Below are positions 8,566 through 18,112 of a stretch of 64,000 bases of DNA, piece after piece. Origin of the DNA: Streptomyces sp. NBC_01723 (GTDB lineage: Bacteria; Actinomycetota; Actinomycetes; Streptomycetales; Streptomycetaceae). Both the position numbers and the translations under genes were made by a program. The notes beneath the pieces were generated by a model. It saw only the letters and a program-made list of their open reading frames with translations. It had not been told where the DNA came from and searched no databases. The stretch is taken from the NCBI RefSeq assembly GCF_036246005.1, contig NZ_CP109171.1:992001-1056000 (forward strand), read 5' to 3'. Position 1 is the first letter of the stretch, and every line of letters starts with the position of its first letter.

Positions 8566-10365
8566 TCAGCCCAGCGCCCGGTCGAGGTTGAAGGCCGCGC
8601 TGATCAGGGCGAGATGGGTGAACGCCTGCGGGAAGTTGCCGTTCTGCTCGCCGGTGTGGCTGATTTCCTCCGCGTACAGCCCGAGATGGTTCGCGTACGT
8701 GAGCATCTTCTCGAACGCCAGCTGCGCCTCCTCCAGACGTCCGGCGCGACTCAGTGCCTCGACGTACCAGAAGGAGCAGATCGAGAACGTTCCCTCCTCG
8801 CCCCGCACCCCGTCCGGGCTCGCCTGCGGGTCATACCGGTAGGCCAGGGAGTCCGCGACCAGCTCCTCCCCCAGTGTGTCCAGCGTCGACAGCCACTTCG
8901 GATCCGTGGGGGAGATGAATTTGGCCAGCGGCATCATCAACACGGAGGCGTCGAGGACGCTGTCGCCGTAATGCTGGAGGAACGCCTTCCGTTCGGCCGA
9001 CCAGCCGCGGTCCATGATCTGGCGGTAGATGGCGTCGCGCGTGCCGCTCCAGCGCGCGATGTCGGCCGGCAGCCCGCGACGACGGGCCAGGCGCATCGCC
9101 CGCTCGATCGCCACCCAGCACATCAGCCGCGAGTAGAGGTAGCTCTTGCGTCCGCCGCGGGTCTCCCAGATGCTCTCGTCGGGCTGGTCCCAGTGGTCGC
9201 AGACCCAGTCGACCAGGTCGCAGACCGTGTCCCAGTGGGCGCTGGATATCGGCTCTCCCCACTTGTCGTAGAGGTAGACCGAGTCGACGAGGGCGCCGTA
9301 TATGTCCAGCTGCAGCTGGCCGACCGCCTTGTTGCCCACACGGACGGGGGAAGAGCTCCGGTAGCCCTCGAGACCGGGCAGCTCACGCTCGGCCAGGTCC
9401 CGGCGACCGTCGACGCCGTACATGATCTGTAACGGGCCGTTTCCGGAGTCGGAGGGGTGGGCGTACTCGGTCAGGAAGCGCATGAACGCCTGCGCCTCCT
9501 CGGTGAAACCGAGCCGCAGAAGCGCGTACACGCAGAAGGCCGCGTCGCGGATCCACGCGTACCGGTAGTCCCAGTTCCGTTCGCCGCCGATCTGCTCGGG
9601 CAGGCTCGTTGTGGGTGCCGCCACCATGGCGCCGGTCGGGACGTAGGTCAGCAGCTTGAGCGTCAGTGCGGAGCGGTGCACCATCTCGCGCCAGCGGCCG
9701 CGGTAGCGCGACGTGGACAGCCACCCCCGCCAGTACCGGACGGTGGCCTGGAACAGTTCCTCCGCCTCGGCCACGGCGCAGGCCCGGGGGGCGACGCTCT
9801 CCCCGACACGGTCGAGTGCGAAGACGGCGCTCTCGCCCTCGTGGAGCTTGAAGAGCGCCCACACGTCCCGGCCGTCGTGCTCCACCGGCACGCTGGAGGT
9901 CAGCGCCAGGGAGAGCGAGGCGGACTCGAAGACCGGACAGCCGTGCTCGGTGCGGATGGTGTGCGGCTCGGTCGCGTACCCGAACCGTGGTGAGACGTTG
10001 GCCCGGAAGGGCAGTGATCCGCGGACGCAGACCACTCTGCGGATCAGCCGATGCCGGTCGGCCTCACGCGAGTTGTCGACGATCGGCATGAAGTCCTGGA
10101 TCTCGGCCACACCGTCATTCGCGAAGAAGCGGGTGATGAGCACATTGGTGTCGGGAAAGTAGAACTGCTTCGTGCGGGCCGGCACGTCCGGCGCGAGCTC
10201 GAAGCTCCCTCCCTTCTCGGCGTCGAGGATCGAGGCGAACACACTGGGAGCGTCGAATCGGGAGCAGCAGTACCAGTCGATCGTGCCGTTCGTCCCCACG
10301 AGAGCAGCACTGCGCAGGTCTCCGATGAGCCCGTGTTCCGAGACGGGCAGATACCTGGCAGACAC
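8566..10365 (-). CDS. Glycoside hydrolase family 15 protein (glucoamylase/trehalase-like)
   Basis: A cytoplasmic 599-residue GH15 enzyme. The N-terminal beta-sandwich (LIGDLRSAALVGTNGTIDWYC) is followed by the (alpha/alpha)6 barrel with the conserved NWDYRYAWIRDAAF and EEGTFSICSFWYVEAL segments, which carry active-site acids in this family. Actinobacterial members of this architecture include trehalases (mycobacterial type) and glucoamylase-like enzymes, so the substrate is an alpha-glucoside, possibly trehalose. It starts at a GTG after GGGGAGGG. It is monocistronic, with 934 bases of non-coding DNA upstream. Confidence 0.9.
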   Translation of the reverse strand: MSARYLPVSEHGLIGDLRSAALVGTNGTIDWYCCSRFDAPSVFASILDAEKGGSFELAPDVPARTKQFYFPDTNVLITRFFANDGVAEIQDFMPIVDNSREADRHRLIRRVVCVRGSLPFRANVSPRFGYATEPHTIRTEHGCPVFESASLSLALTSSVPVEHDGRDVWALFKLHEGESAVFALDRVGESVAPRACAVAEAEELFQATVRYWRGWLSTSRYRGRWREMVHRSALTLKLLTYVPTGAMVAAPTTSLPEQIGGERNWDYRYAWIRDAAFCVYALLRLGFTEEAQAFMRFLTEYAHPSDSGNGPLQIMYGVDGRRDLAERELPGLEGYRSSSPVRVGNKAVGQLQLDIYGALVDSVYLYDKWGEPISSAHWDTVCDLVDWVCDHWDQPDESIWETRGGRKSYLYSRLMCWVAIERAMRLARRRGLPADIARWSGTRDAIYRQIMDRGWSAERKAFLQHYGDSVLDASVLMMPLAKFISPTDPKWLSTLDTLGEELVADSLAYRYDPQASPDGVRGEEGTFSICSFWYVEALSRAGRLEEAQLAFEKMLTYANHLGLYAEEISHTGEQNGNFPQAFTHLALISAAFNLDRALG

Positions 10366-11299
10366 GGTGAAGCCCTCCCCTGCCGGAGGAAAGTACCGTT
10401 ATAGCTCATTTCATACTAGAACGTGAGACGCACCCCACTCACCGGAACCGGCCCCGCTCAGGTCCGGCGCCCCGTGTGGCGGCCTGCCATTCCGGGACGA
10501 AGTCGGTCAGACCGTGGCCGAACAGGCCGACCATCCATCAGCGACGCTTCGTACCGATGTCGATACGCAAAGCCACCGCGCCCGACACGCCTGCGCCGCC
10601 GCGACCCAGCACTCGATTACCACTCGAACGCGCTCAAGGCCCCCTTTGTCCCGATCAAGGGAAAAGTGGCCGTGTTTCGCGCTGAAGGTCTTACGCAGTC
10701 ACCCGATGACCGCTAGCTTCATTGTTGCGGCCATGTCATGACCTGCCGACAGCCGCACATCGGCGCGACGGCGCGCGCCAGTACTCCCAGCACATGCCGT
10801 CTGACGGGCATGCATGCCTGAACCCCTCACAGCTTCGGGAGACACCTGTGCGCACGAAACGACCGTTAGGAAGCAGAACCCCAGGCCGGCGGCGCACCCA
10901 CCTGCCATCGGCGGCCCGTTCCACGCTCCTTCTCCGCCTCGGCGGCACCCACAGCCGGCCCAGCGACCGCCTTTGGCCGACGGCGTCGGCGGACACTCCC
11001 ACGTCGTGCATCCCCCATCGCGGCACAGCATGCCGGGACGTCGAGGTCTGACGGACGGGAACTCCGGGCCCCGTCCCGCGCCCAATCTCCGCGATGCGAG
11101 CTTCGCCGGGGCAACTCGCCCGTCATCTCGTTCGGCATGCCCGGGCGCGGCGCCCCGGCATGCCCGCTGAACCCCGCACTCCCCCCCGTGCGCGGTGCGA
11201 CGGGACTGGTGTCCGGCACGCCGTCAGACGGCACCTCCCGCCTCGCGCTCCGCGCAACTCCGCAGTCCGTCCCCTCTCAATGAAGGAGATGACGCCGTC
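10366..11299. other. Long non-coding interval between the divergent GH15 and ThuA genes
   Basis: No convincing gene is visible on either strand: the short open frames have no RBS, are rich in Arg/Pro and do not look like folded proteins. It must hold the divergent promoters. On the minus strand 10640-10654 reads GGGACAAAGGGGGCC, a weak DevR-box-like sequence that shares twelve bases with 33404-33415. Confidence 0.5.
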
Positions 11300-13051
11300 T
11301 TGCACAGAAAACTGATCGGTACCCTGGCCCTGATCGCGGCGGCAGCGCTGAGTGCCACGCCGTACGCCGCGGCAGCGCCCGAGAGACCGTCCCCGCCGTC
11401 GGCGCCCACCGCTCAGGCGGCTCAGGCCGCCGCCGACCCCCACTACGAGGTCCTGGTCTTCTCCAAGACGGCCGGGTTCCGCCACTCTTCGATCGACGAC
11501 GGGCTGGCGGCCCTGCGCGAACTGGGAACGGCCAACAACTTCACCGTCGACGCCACCGAGGACGCGGGAGCCTTCACGGCCGCCGGACTGGCCCCCTACG
11601 AGGCGGTGGTCTTCCTCTCGACCACGGGTGACGTGCTGAACGACGCCCAGCAGACGGCCTTCGAGCAGTACATCAACAACGGCGGTGGCTACGTCGGCGT
11701 GCACGCGGCGGCGGACACCGAGTACGACTGGCCCTTCTACGAGGGTCTGGCGGGTGCCCTCTTCCAGTCCCATCCCGCCGTCCAGTCCGCCACGGTCCAG
11801 GTCGAGGACCGGGCCCACGACGCCACCGCCCATCTCGACCGGGCCTGGCAGCGCACCGACGAGTGGTACGACTACCGCTCCAACCCGCGTGCCTCCGCCC
11901 GCGTCCTGGCCTCGCTGGACGAGTCGAGCTACTCCGGCGGTTCCATGTCGGGCGACCATCCGATCGCCTGGTGCAAGGACTACCAAGGCGGCCGTGCCTT
12001 CTACACCGGTGGCGGCCACACCGACGAGTCCTACGGACAGGCCGAGTTCCGCCGCCACCTGCTGGGCGGTGTCCGGTGGGCGGCCGGCATGACCGAGTCG
12101 GACTGCCGTCCGGAGACCGGATACACCGGCCTCTTCGACGGCTCCGGCACCAGCGGCTGGAGCCAGGCGGGTCCCGGCGGCTTCACGCTCGCCGATGACT
12201 CCCTGACGTCGTACGGCGGGCTCGGCATGATGTGGTACAACGCCAGGGAGTTCACCGGCGACTACTCCGTGAAGCTGGACTGGAGGATGGACGACGACTC
12301 CAACTCCGGTGTCTTCCTCGGCTTCCCCGCCTCCGACGACCCCTGGTCCGCGGTGAACAACGGCTACGAGATCCAGATCGACGCCACCGACTCCCCGGAC
12401 CGCACCACGGGCTCCGTGTACGGGTTCCAGGCGGCGGACATCGCCGCGCGGGACGCCGCACTCAACCCACCCGGAGAGTGGAACACCTACGAACTCCGCG
12501 TCACCGGCGAACGGCTGGAGATCTTCCTCAACGGCCGCAAGATCAACGACTTCACCAACACCGACCCCGCCCGCAGCCTCCGCCAGGGTCACATCGGCAT
12601 CCAGAACCACGGTGACGGTGACGCGGTGTCGTTCCGCAACATCCGGGCCAAGGTACTGAACGCCGGTCCGTCCGCGGGCGAGGTGAAGGGCGTGCACGGC
12701 AAGTGCCTGGACGTCGACAACTCGCAGACCGCCGACGGCACGAAGGTCCAGTTGTGGACGTGCAACGGCACGGCCGCGCAGAAGTGGACGGTGCAGGGAG
12801 ACGGCACGGTGAAGGCACTGGGCAAGTGCCTCGACGTCTCCGGCGGTGGCAGCGCGGACGGGACTCGCATCCAGCTCTGGACCTGCAACGGCACGGGCGC
12901 GCAGTCCTGGCAGCCGCAGGCCGACGGCACGATACGCAACCCACAGTCCGGCAAGTGCCTCGACGCCTCCGGCGGAACCTGGAACGACGGAACCCCGGTC
13001 CACCTGTGGACCTGCCACACCGGCGCCAACCAGAAGTGGACCCTGCCGTGA
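11300..13051 (+). CDS. Secreted ThuA - DUF1080 - ricin-B lectin protein
   Basis: Secreted protein of about 583 residues. A signal peptide (HRKLIGTLALIAAAALSATPYAAAA) precedes three domains: a ThuA trehalose-utilisation-type glutamine-amidotransferase-like fold (about 50-265, from YEVLVFSKTAGFRHSSID), a DUF1080/3-keto-disaccharide hydrolase beta-sandwich (about 275-450, FDGSGTSGWSQ, WRMDDDSNSGVFL), and a C-terminal ricin-type beta-trefoil (about 460-583) with three QxW repeats (QKW, QSW, QKW). It probably binds and processes a sugar outside the cell. The start is a TTG with AAGGAG 11 bases upstream; the open frame reaches back to 11195 but lacks a better start. Confidence 0.88.
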   Translation: MHRKLIGTLALIAAAALSATPYAAAAPERPSPPSAPTAQAAQAAADPHYEVLVFSKTAGFRHSSIDDGLAALRELGTANNFTVDATEDAGAFTAAGLAPYEAVVFLSTTGDVLNDAQQTAFEQYINNGGGYVGVHAAADTEYDWPFYEGLAGALFQSHPAVQSATVQVEDRAHDATAHLDRAWQRTDEWYDYRSNPRASARVLASLDESSYSGGSMSGDHPIAWCKDYQGGRAFYTGGGHTDESYGQAEFRRHLLGGVRWAAGMTESDCRPETGYTGLFDGSGTSGWSQAGPGGFTLADDSLTSYGGLGMMWYNAREFTGDYSVKLDWRMDDDSNSGVFLGFPASDDPWSAVNNGYEIQIDATDSPDRTTGSVYGFQAADIAARDAALNPPGEWNTYELRVTGERLEIFLNGRKINDFTNTDPARSLRQGHIGIQNHGDGDAVSFRNIRAKVLNAGPSAGEVKGVHGKCLDVDNSQTADGTKVQLWTCNGTAAQKWTVQGDGTVKALGKCLDVSGGGSADGTRIQLWTCNGTGAQSWQPQADGTIRNPQSGKCLDASGGTWNDGTPVHLWTCHTGANQKWTLP

Positions 13052-13126
13052 CCTCGAGGTTCACCGTCCGACGTTGAACGCGGCGACCTGCACTTGATCG
13101 GCGCTTGGTAGACCGGCGGACGTGAA

Positions 13127-13184
13127 GACGGCCTTCGTCTGATCCTGTGCTCTCACCACGGAGTGGATCAGCGCGAAGGCCGTC
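13127..13184. terminator. Bidirectional hairpin terminator
   Basis: Between two convergent genes, GACGGCCTTCG (13127-13137) pairs perfectly with CGAAGGCCGTC (13174-13184). A second pairing block, CTGATCC with GGATCAG, lies inside it, leaving a loop of about 19 bases. There is no U-tract, as is usual for Streptomyces terminators. Confidence 0.7.
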
Positions 13185-13303
13185 GTCGTGCTGCGGCGCG
13201 GTGAGGTCGGCTCGGAGGCGAATGCCAAGCGCGGGAGCGCACCGGACATCCCTTGCGGAAGCGTGGGCGACGCGGAAACCGCAGCGATACCCCCGGTCGC
13301 GGC

Positions 13304-14242
13304 CTACCTCTGAGCATCCCGTTCCGGGCCCGGCACGCGGATGATCGTCTTTCCGGGAGTCCGCTTGTCCGGCGCGAAGGCCGAGGCAGCCTCGGCGAGC
13401 GGCCGGACGGCCCCGACGATCGGCTTGAGGCGCCCGTCGCGCAGGCGCTGGGCCAGGTCGGCCAGCCGGGCCCGGTCGGGTTCGACGACGAAGAAGACGG
13501 CGCGTCCGTCGCGGGGGTGGACGGTGGGCGGCTCGGCGATGGTCACCAGCGTGCCGCCGGGACGGACCAGCGCGGTGGAACGTTCGAGGATCTCACCGCC
13601 GATCACGTCGAAGACCACGTCAACCTCCCCGATGTCCTCCAGCTTCTCCGCCTGAAGGTCGACGAACGCGTTGGCGCCCAGGCCGAGGGCGGTGTCGCGG
13701 TCACCGGACCGGCCGGTACCGATCACTCGGGCGCCGGCCTCGCGGGCCAACTGCACGGCGATGGAGCCGACGCCGCCCGCGGCACCGTGGATGAGCACGG
13801 TCTGGCCGGTGATCAGGTGGGCGTGGTCGAACAGGGCCTGGTAGGAGGTGAGTCCGGAGATCGGCAGCGCCGCGGCCGTGATGTGGTCGACATCGGCCGG
13901 GAGCGGGGCGAGGTTACGGGCCTCGACCGCCGTGTACTCGGCCAGTGTGCCGTTGCGGGTCCAGTCGGTCAGACCGAGGACTCGCTGCCCGACCGTCAGG
14001 CCGGTGGTGCCGTAACCGAGTTCGGTGACCACGCCGGACAGCTCGTGGCCGGGCACGCTCGGGGTCCGGTCACGGCCGGCCCGGTCGGTCCAGGTACCGG
14101 GCCAGTCCAGCTCGCCCGGGGTGAATCCGGCGGCGTGGACCTCCACGATCACGTCGTTCTCGGCAGCATGCGGATGGGGCAGCTCGGAGCGGGTCAGGCC
14201 GCTGACACCGGCATTGCGGTCCTGGACGGTGATGGCTTGCAT
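13304..14242 (-). CDS. NADP-dependent quinone oxidoreductase-like alcohol dehydrogenase
   Basis: About 312 residues of the zinc-independent medium-chain dehydrogenase/quinone oxidoreductase family. It has an N-terminal GroES-like fold (PHPAENDVIVEVHAAGFTP, PGHELSGVV), then a Rossmann fold with the nucleotide-binding VLIHGAAGGVGSIAVQLA. No structural or catalytic zinc cysteines are seen. Such enzymes reduce quinones or enones with NADPH. The ATG at 14242 follows GGTGG; a GTG at 14254 is also possible. The divergent MerR gene probably controls it, an arrangement common for this enzyme type. Confidence 0.88.
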   Translation of the reverse strand: MQAITVQDRNAGVSGLTRSELPHPHAAENDVIVEVHAAGFTPGELDWPGTWTDRAGRDRTPSVPGHELSGVVTELGYGTTGLTVGQRVLGLTDWTRNGTLAEYTAVEARNLAPLPADVDHITAAALPISGLTSYQALFDHAHLITGQTVLIHGAAGGVGSIAVQLAREAGARVIGTGRSGDRDTALGLGANAFVDLQAEKLEDIGEVDVVFDVIGGEILERSTALVRPGGTLVTIAEPPTVHPRDGRAVFFVVEPDRARLADLAQRLRDGRLKPIVGAVRPLAEAASAFAPDKRTPGKTIIRVPGPERDAQR

Positions 14243-14382
14243 GAGGGGTTCCACCTCTGAGTGGGAGAGGTTCAGGAAGCGGGCATCGCGTCTCGTGGAC
14301 GCGGGCGTCCCAGCCTACGATCGAGGAGGCCCAGACCTCTGGGCCAATCGCACTCAGTGCTAGTGGGCCATTGACATCCATG

Positions 14383-14444
14383 GTCCGCAGATCCGCAGAT
14401 CCGCAGATCCGCAGGTCCGCAGGTCCGCAGGTCCGCAGGTCCGC
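14383..14444. repeat. Octanucleotide microsatellite (RTCCGCAG)n
   Basis: Seven full tandem copies of an 8-base unit plus a 6-base partial copy. The first is GTCCGCAG, the next three ATCCGCAG, then three GTCCGCAG. The A/G switch falls in blocks, suggesting stepwise slippage expansion. It lies in the region between the divergent oxidoreductase and MerR genes, 140 bases upstream of the former. Confidence 0.95.
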
Positions 14445-14591
14445 GCGAAGACGCGCTGGGAATCAGTGCTGCGCAGGGGCTCTTCCGTGTCACCCGGAAG
14501 ACGGGCTCGTGGCTGAGGAAGGCTGCTGTGGCACGTGATCCGATCGGGCTCGCCGGTGTACTGCCCATGAGGGTCCGGGGGTGTGTGGTTG

Positions 14592-14612
14592 CACATGCCG
14601 TAGCGGCATGTG
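14592..14612. promoter_or_regulatory. Perfect 9-bp palindrome upstream of merR-type gene
   Basis: CACATGCCG, a 3-base spacer TAG, then CGGCATGTG: a perfect dyad centred about 52 bases upstream of the MerR start codon. It is a candidate autoregulatory operator for that protein, or a leader hairpin. Confidence 0.55.
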
Positions 14613-14653
14613 GTGTCGTCGAGGGCACCAGAGCACGAAAGGCCCTGTCTGCG

Positions 14654-15496
14654 ATGTATCCCTCCGCCATGCCTCCCCGCGAGGTCAAGATCGGCGATGC
14701 CGCCGCCTTCGCCGGAACCACTCCGCGCGCCATTCGTCACTACCACCAGATCGGTCTGCTGCCGGAGCCCGGACGAGGCGGAGACGGACGCCGCCGCTAT
14801 GGCTACGACGACATGATCCGCCTGCTGTGGATCCGCAAGATGTCCGAGGCCGGCATCAGCCTGGATGACATGCGGGCCGCCTTCGACGAAGCCAGGGACG
14901 TCGAGGATGTCCTGGGACGGCTGGAGGAGACCCTGGCCGCCCAGGAGGCCGCCATCAAGCGTCAGCGCGCCGCAGTCCAGCGCCTGCGGGCCGTGGGCAG
15001 CCCACTGGGCCTGCTCTCGCCGCTGGTCACGGACCGGCTCAGCCACCTGCCTCCTGGCGCACTGCGCCCCTCCGACCTGGACGCCCTGCTGGTCACGGAA
15101 CGGATCTTCGGACCGCTGGGAGCCGCGATTCAGGCCGGCGTGTTCATCATCCTGGCGACCCATCCCGGCCTACGGGCCGAGGCAGACCGCCTCGACGCGG
15201 CCGACGCAGCCCTCGATGACACCGTCGACCCACACGACCCGCAGGTCGAGGAACTCGCCGCGCGGCACTGCGCCCACCACAAGGCCCTGCTCCAGGCCAT
15301 TGATGCGGCCGGACTGGAGGTGGCCGAGGAGAAGCTCTTCGAGATCTACGACGCCGAGGTGAGCGGTGCGGAGGACGCCCGGATGAGTGCCTTCGAAGCG
15401 GTAACCAAGATGCCCTATGGCTTCTCCGCGGCCCGGACGCGGTGCATGGAACTCACGGCACGACTCCTCGACGGGGACCTCGCCGCGGGCAGCTGA
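14654..15496 (+). CDS. MerR-family transcriptional regulator
   Basis: About 280 residues. The N-terminal MerR winged helix (VKIGDAAAFAGTTPRAIRHY, GRRRYGYDDMIRLLWIRKM) is followed by a coiled-coil dimerisation helix and an effector domain of about 170 residues. That domain is much longer than in metal-sensing MerR proteins and is like the large-ligand MerR proteins of Streptomyces. No cysteine cluster for a metal is evident. I chose the ATG at 14654; the frame is open to 14528 and an ATG at 14669 starts nearer the domain. It faces away from the NADP oxidoreductase gene, the likely target. Confidence 0.85.
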   Translation: MYPSAMPPREVKIGDAAAFAGTTPRAIRHYHQIGLLPEPGRGGDGRRRYGYDDMIRLLWIRKMSEAGISLDDMRAAFDEARDVEDVLGRLEETLAAQEAAIKRQRAAVQRLRAVGSPLGLLSPLVTDRLSHLPPGALRPSDLDALLVTERIFGPLGAAIQAGVFIILATHPGLRAEADRLDAADAALDDTVDPHDPQVEELAARHCAHHKALLQAIDAAGLEVAEEKLFEIYDAEVSGAEDARMSAFEAVTKMPYGFSAARTRCMELTARLLDGDLAAGS

Positions 15497-15646
15497 CCGC
15501 TGGACTGTGGCCGTGCGTGAGGATCCCGGATGGGCCACCGACACGAAGCCGACGTCTCGGCGTCGCGCCACGGCCCGCACACAGGTGGTGCGGGTCAATG
15601 TGGGCGTCGGCCCCCGGGCATGCCACGCGCCGGCCGCACCCCGGCG

Positions 15647-16276
15647 TCACCGGCGTGGTGCCACGAGGGAATCGGTCCCCGGTCCGTCAAGCTCCTCCAG
15701 AGCCACCCGTCGCCCGCAGACAGCCAGCAGCAGCGAAAGCGCAGGCCCCCTGACTTCCGGACCGTCTCCGATGGACAGGTCGGCGTCTACCGCTGTGAGC
15801 CGGATACTGGCTGTCAGCTCCTTGGCTCCGCCGAACGACGCGGGAGTGCGAGCCTGCAGGCGCAGCGAACGGACGACAGCCTCCGGCGGATAGGAGCGGG
15901 TGATGCCCAGCGGCCTGCGGATGTCCTCACCGTGGACGACCTGCTCGACGAGCCGGCTGTCCAGCGGCGCAGGGGGCGTCGACCTACGCGACGCGACCTG
16001 CCGAAGCCGCTGCAACGTCTCCTGCGGTGAGGCGCCCCGCTCCCGCTCCACGCCGCGTGCGTTCTGGCGGTCGAAGTCGAACCGCTCACGGACGAGACCG
16101 ACCACAAACCCAAGACGTGTCGTCCGGGCCGTGTCGATCAGGTGTGCGACCACGTCATGCACGGTCCACCCCTCACAGAGCGATGGCTGTCCCCACCGCT
16201 CCTCTTCAAGGTGCGCGAGGTCGTCGATCAGCGCAACACGCTCCGTATGCACCATCGGCCAGACATCGTTGCGCAT
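15647..16276 (-). CDS. Maleylpyruvate isomerase/DinB-family mycothiol-dependent protein
   Basis: About 209 residues with the mycothiol-dependent maleylpyruvate isomerase N-terminal four-helix bundle: ERWGQPSLCEGWTVHDVVAHL contains the first metal-ligand His of the fold, and VEQVVHGEDIRRPLG the later helix. The C-terminal part (LRLTAVDADLSIGDGPEVRGPA) is the usual SCP2-like small domain. Family members are metal-dependent thiol transferases using mycothiol, consistent with an actinomycete. The ATG at 16276 follows GAAGGA; an in-frame upstream ATG at 16327 lacks an RBS. Confidence 0.85.
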   Translation of the reverse strand: MRNDVWPMVHTERVALIDDLAHLEEERWGQPSLCEGWTVHDVVAHLIDTARTTRLGFVVGLVRERFDFDRQNARGVERERGASPQETLQRLRQVASRRSTPPAPLDSRLVEQVVHGEDIRRPLGITRSYPPEAVVRSLRLQARTPASFGGAKELTASIRLTAVDADLSIGDGPEVRGPALSLLLAVCGRRVALEELDGPGTDSLVAPRR

Positions 16277-16399
16277 GAGTTCATCCTTCACTCGACCCCG
16301 GCATTCGTCTGGTGAGACTCCCGGCACCGCGAGAACTCATCGCCCGGTCAGACGGCGGTCAGGCGGATCGGGATTTCCCCGCGGTCTTGACCACCATGT

Positions 16400-17566
16400 T
16401 CAGGAGGTGGACCTCAGCGACGGTGCCTGCCACGTCACCCCCGGCGGCTGGAGCAGGGGCGAGGGCTCGGGTCCAGGGTCGTCGGAGTCGACGACTCCGG
16501 CAGCCGTGTAATCGAAGTCGGCCGGCCAGCGGGTGTGCTCACTGGCCAGGGCGCCGGTCAGGCGTGCCTCGGCGAGGTTGGCGGTGCTCAAGTCGGTGCC
16601 GCGCAAGTCAGCCATGCGGAGGTCGGCGCGGTGGAAGACCGCACCGTGCGCGGTGGCCTTGCGCAAGTTCGCCTCGCGCAGGTCGGTCTCGGTGAAGTCG
16701 GCGTCGCACAAGTCGGTTTCGACCAGCTTCGCGGCCCGCAGGTCGGCCAGGACGCAGCGAGCCCGGCGGAGAACCCCCGTGGTGAGGTCGGCGTGCCGCA
16801 GGTTGACCGAGACCAGGGACGCCTGTGTCAGATTGACGCGGTACAGACTCGCCGCCTCCATGCAGGCGCGGTCGAAGTTGACCTCGGGAAACCACAGCCC
16901 GTCGCAGTCCGCTCGGCGCAGGTCAGTGACGCTGAGATTGACCCAGGACTGCTCCCGGCGCCGGCAGAGCACGCCGAGCGCGGTCAGCGCCACCTGGGCG
17001 TCGGCGGTGCGGATCTCCAACGGTGCGATGTCGTTGATGGGCACGTCCGGCGCCGGTGATTCCGGTCCCGCAGGTGGCCAGGGCAGGTGTGTACGCAGAT
17101 ATGCGGCCTGGATGGAGATGATGGCCTCCCGGTCACGGGTGGACTGCTCCGCGATCCGCCACAGCGCGTGCAACCCGCCGATGCGCACATCCAGCTTGTC
17201 GCTGCCGAGCTGGTCGACGGCGCGGCTGAATCGGTCCGTGACGTAGCCTTCCCGGGTGGCACGCAATCCGTCCTGGCTCACCCGCAGTTGCCGCCAGGTG
17301 GCGTAGGCGCCGAAAAGCACGATCAGGCCACCGACCACTTGCAGAAGCGTCGTGCGGACATCGTTCACCGCCTTCAGCCGGTCCTGCGCGGCGACGCTCG
17401 CCCCGGCGAGGTCGTGGTCGACCACCACCCCCGGCAGCACGACGAACAGCACGCCCAGCATGCCCAGACCCGCCCCGGCCAGCAGACCTGCGGCGATACG
17501 ACGTCTGACCGGCCTGTCGTACCATCCCCGCCGCCCGCGGTCCGGCTCCCCCATCTCCATGGGCAT
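16400..17566 (-). CDS. Membrane-anchored pentapeptide-repeat protein
   Basis: A 388-residue protein with two N-terminal membrane helices (LLAGAGLGMLGVLFVVLPGVVV and VVGGLIVLFGAYATW), a cytoplasmic linker (TDRFSRAVDQLGSDKLDVRIGG) and a right-handed quadrilateral helix of A(D/N)LxxA-type repeats, e.g. ADLRAAKLVETDLCDADF. This domain order is common in Streptomyces, and its function is unknown; the conserved RFSRAVDQLGS segment marks this subfamily. The gene stands alone. Confidence 0.85.
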   Translation of the reverse strand: MPMEMGEPDRGRRGWYDRPVRRRIAAGLLAGAGLGMLGVLFVVLPGVVVDHDLAGASVAAQDRLKAVNDVRTTLLQVVGGLIVLFGAYATWRQLRVSQDGLRATREGYVTDRFSRAVDQLGSDKLDVRIGGLHALWRIAEQSTRDREAIISIQAAYLRTHLPWPPAGPESPAPDVPINDIAPLEIRTADAQVALTALGVLCRRREQSWVNLSVTDLRRADCDGLWFPEVNFDRACMEAASLYRVNLTQASLVSVNLRHADLTTGVLRRARCVLADLRAAKLVETDLCDADFTETDLREANLRKATAHGAVFHRADLRMADLRGTDLSTANLAEARLTGALASEHTRWPADFDYTAAGVVDSDDPGPEPSPLLQPPGVTWQAPSLRSTS

Positions 17567-17710
17567 GGGAGCCTAGGCGCCGCTCAGAAGACGATCAAGA
17601 GTGACGCCACGGGCCCGCCACATGAGAACGGACTTACCGGGTGCACGAGTTGTGAGTTCTGCCCGGACCCAGCAGCCTGTTCCCGTCCTGCCCTTTTCCG
17701 GTATCTGGAT

Positions 17711-17869
17711 TCAGTCGATACAGAACTCGTTGCCCTCGATGTCCAGCATCACGAGCCCGGTGCCGACCCGCACGTCGAGATGCGCCCGGTTCTTCACGAC
17801 CTTGCCTTCGGGGACGCGCTGACAGCACAGGCGCGGGCCCCCACCGGAGGGATCACTGCAGGCGGACCA
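17711..17869 (-). pseudogene. Remnant of a VOC (glyoxalase-like) protein
   Basis: The last 53 codons match the C-terminal half of actinobacterial VOC proteins: DPSGGGPRLCCQRVPEGK, then VVKNRAHLDVRVG, but this is joined directly to LVMLDIEGNEFCID. The 30-40 residues normally between these blocks are missing, as is the whole N-terminal half. The upstream open frame (to 18103) does not resemble the family. I read it as a double-deletion relic, not a functional small protein. Confidence 0.65.
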
Positions 17870-18112
17870 CGTTCCCTGCTTCTCAGGCGGCAGGGTGCGC
17901 TTGATCGCTGACATCAACGCGTACAGGGTGCGCCCTGCCGCTCGTTTCCGCAGGCGGATCCGCCCATCAGGCATCGCGGCCCGGGCCACCATGGACACCC
18001 AGTGATCAACCCGGACGCCCCCAGCATCCCCTCCTGACCGTATCTCCGCCTGGCACCCGGAAGGTTCCTGACGTGGGCACCCGTCCGCAGGAGGCCCGGA
18101 CATCGCTCTCAG

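Noticed and set aside
13061..13249. Small minus-strand frame ending QVQVAAFNVGR
   Set aside because: It overlaps the strong terminator hairpin, has no RBS and matches no family I know.
14360..15163. Minus-strand frame with repeated CGPADLR motif
   Set aside because: The peptide repeat is simply the translation of the 8-bp microsatellite; the rest is antisense to the MerR gene.
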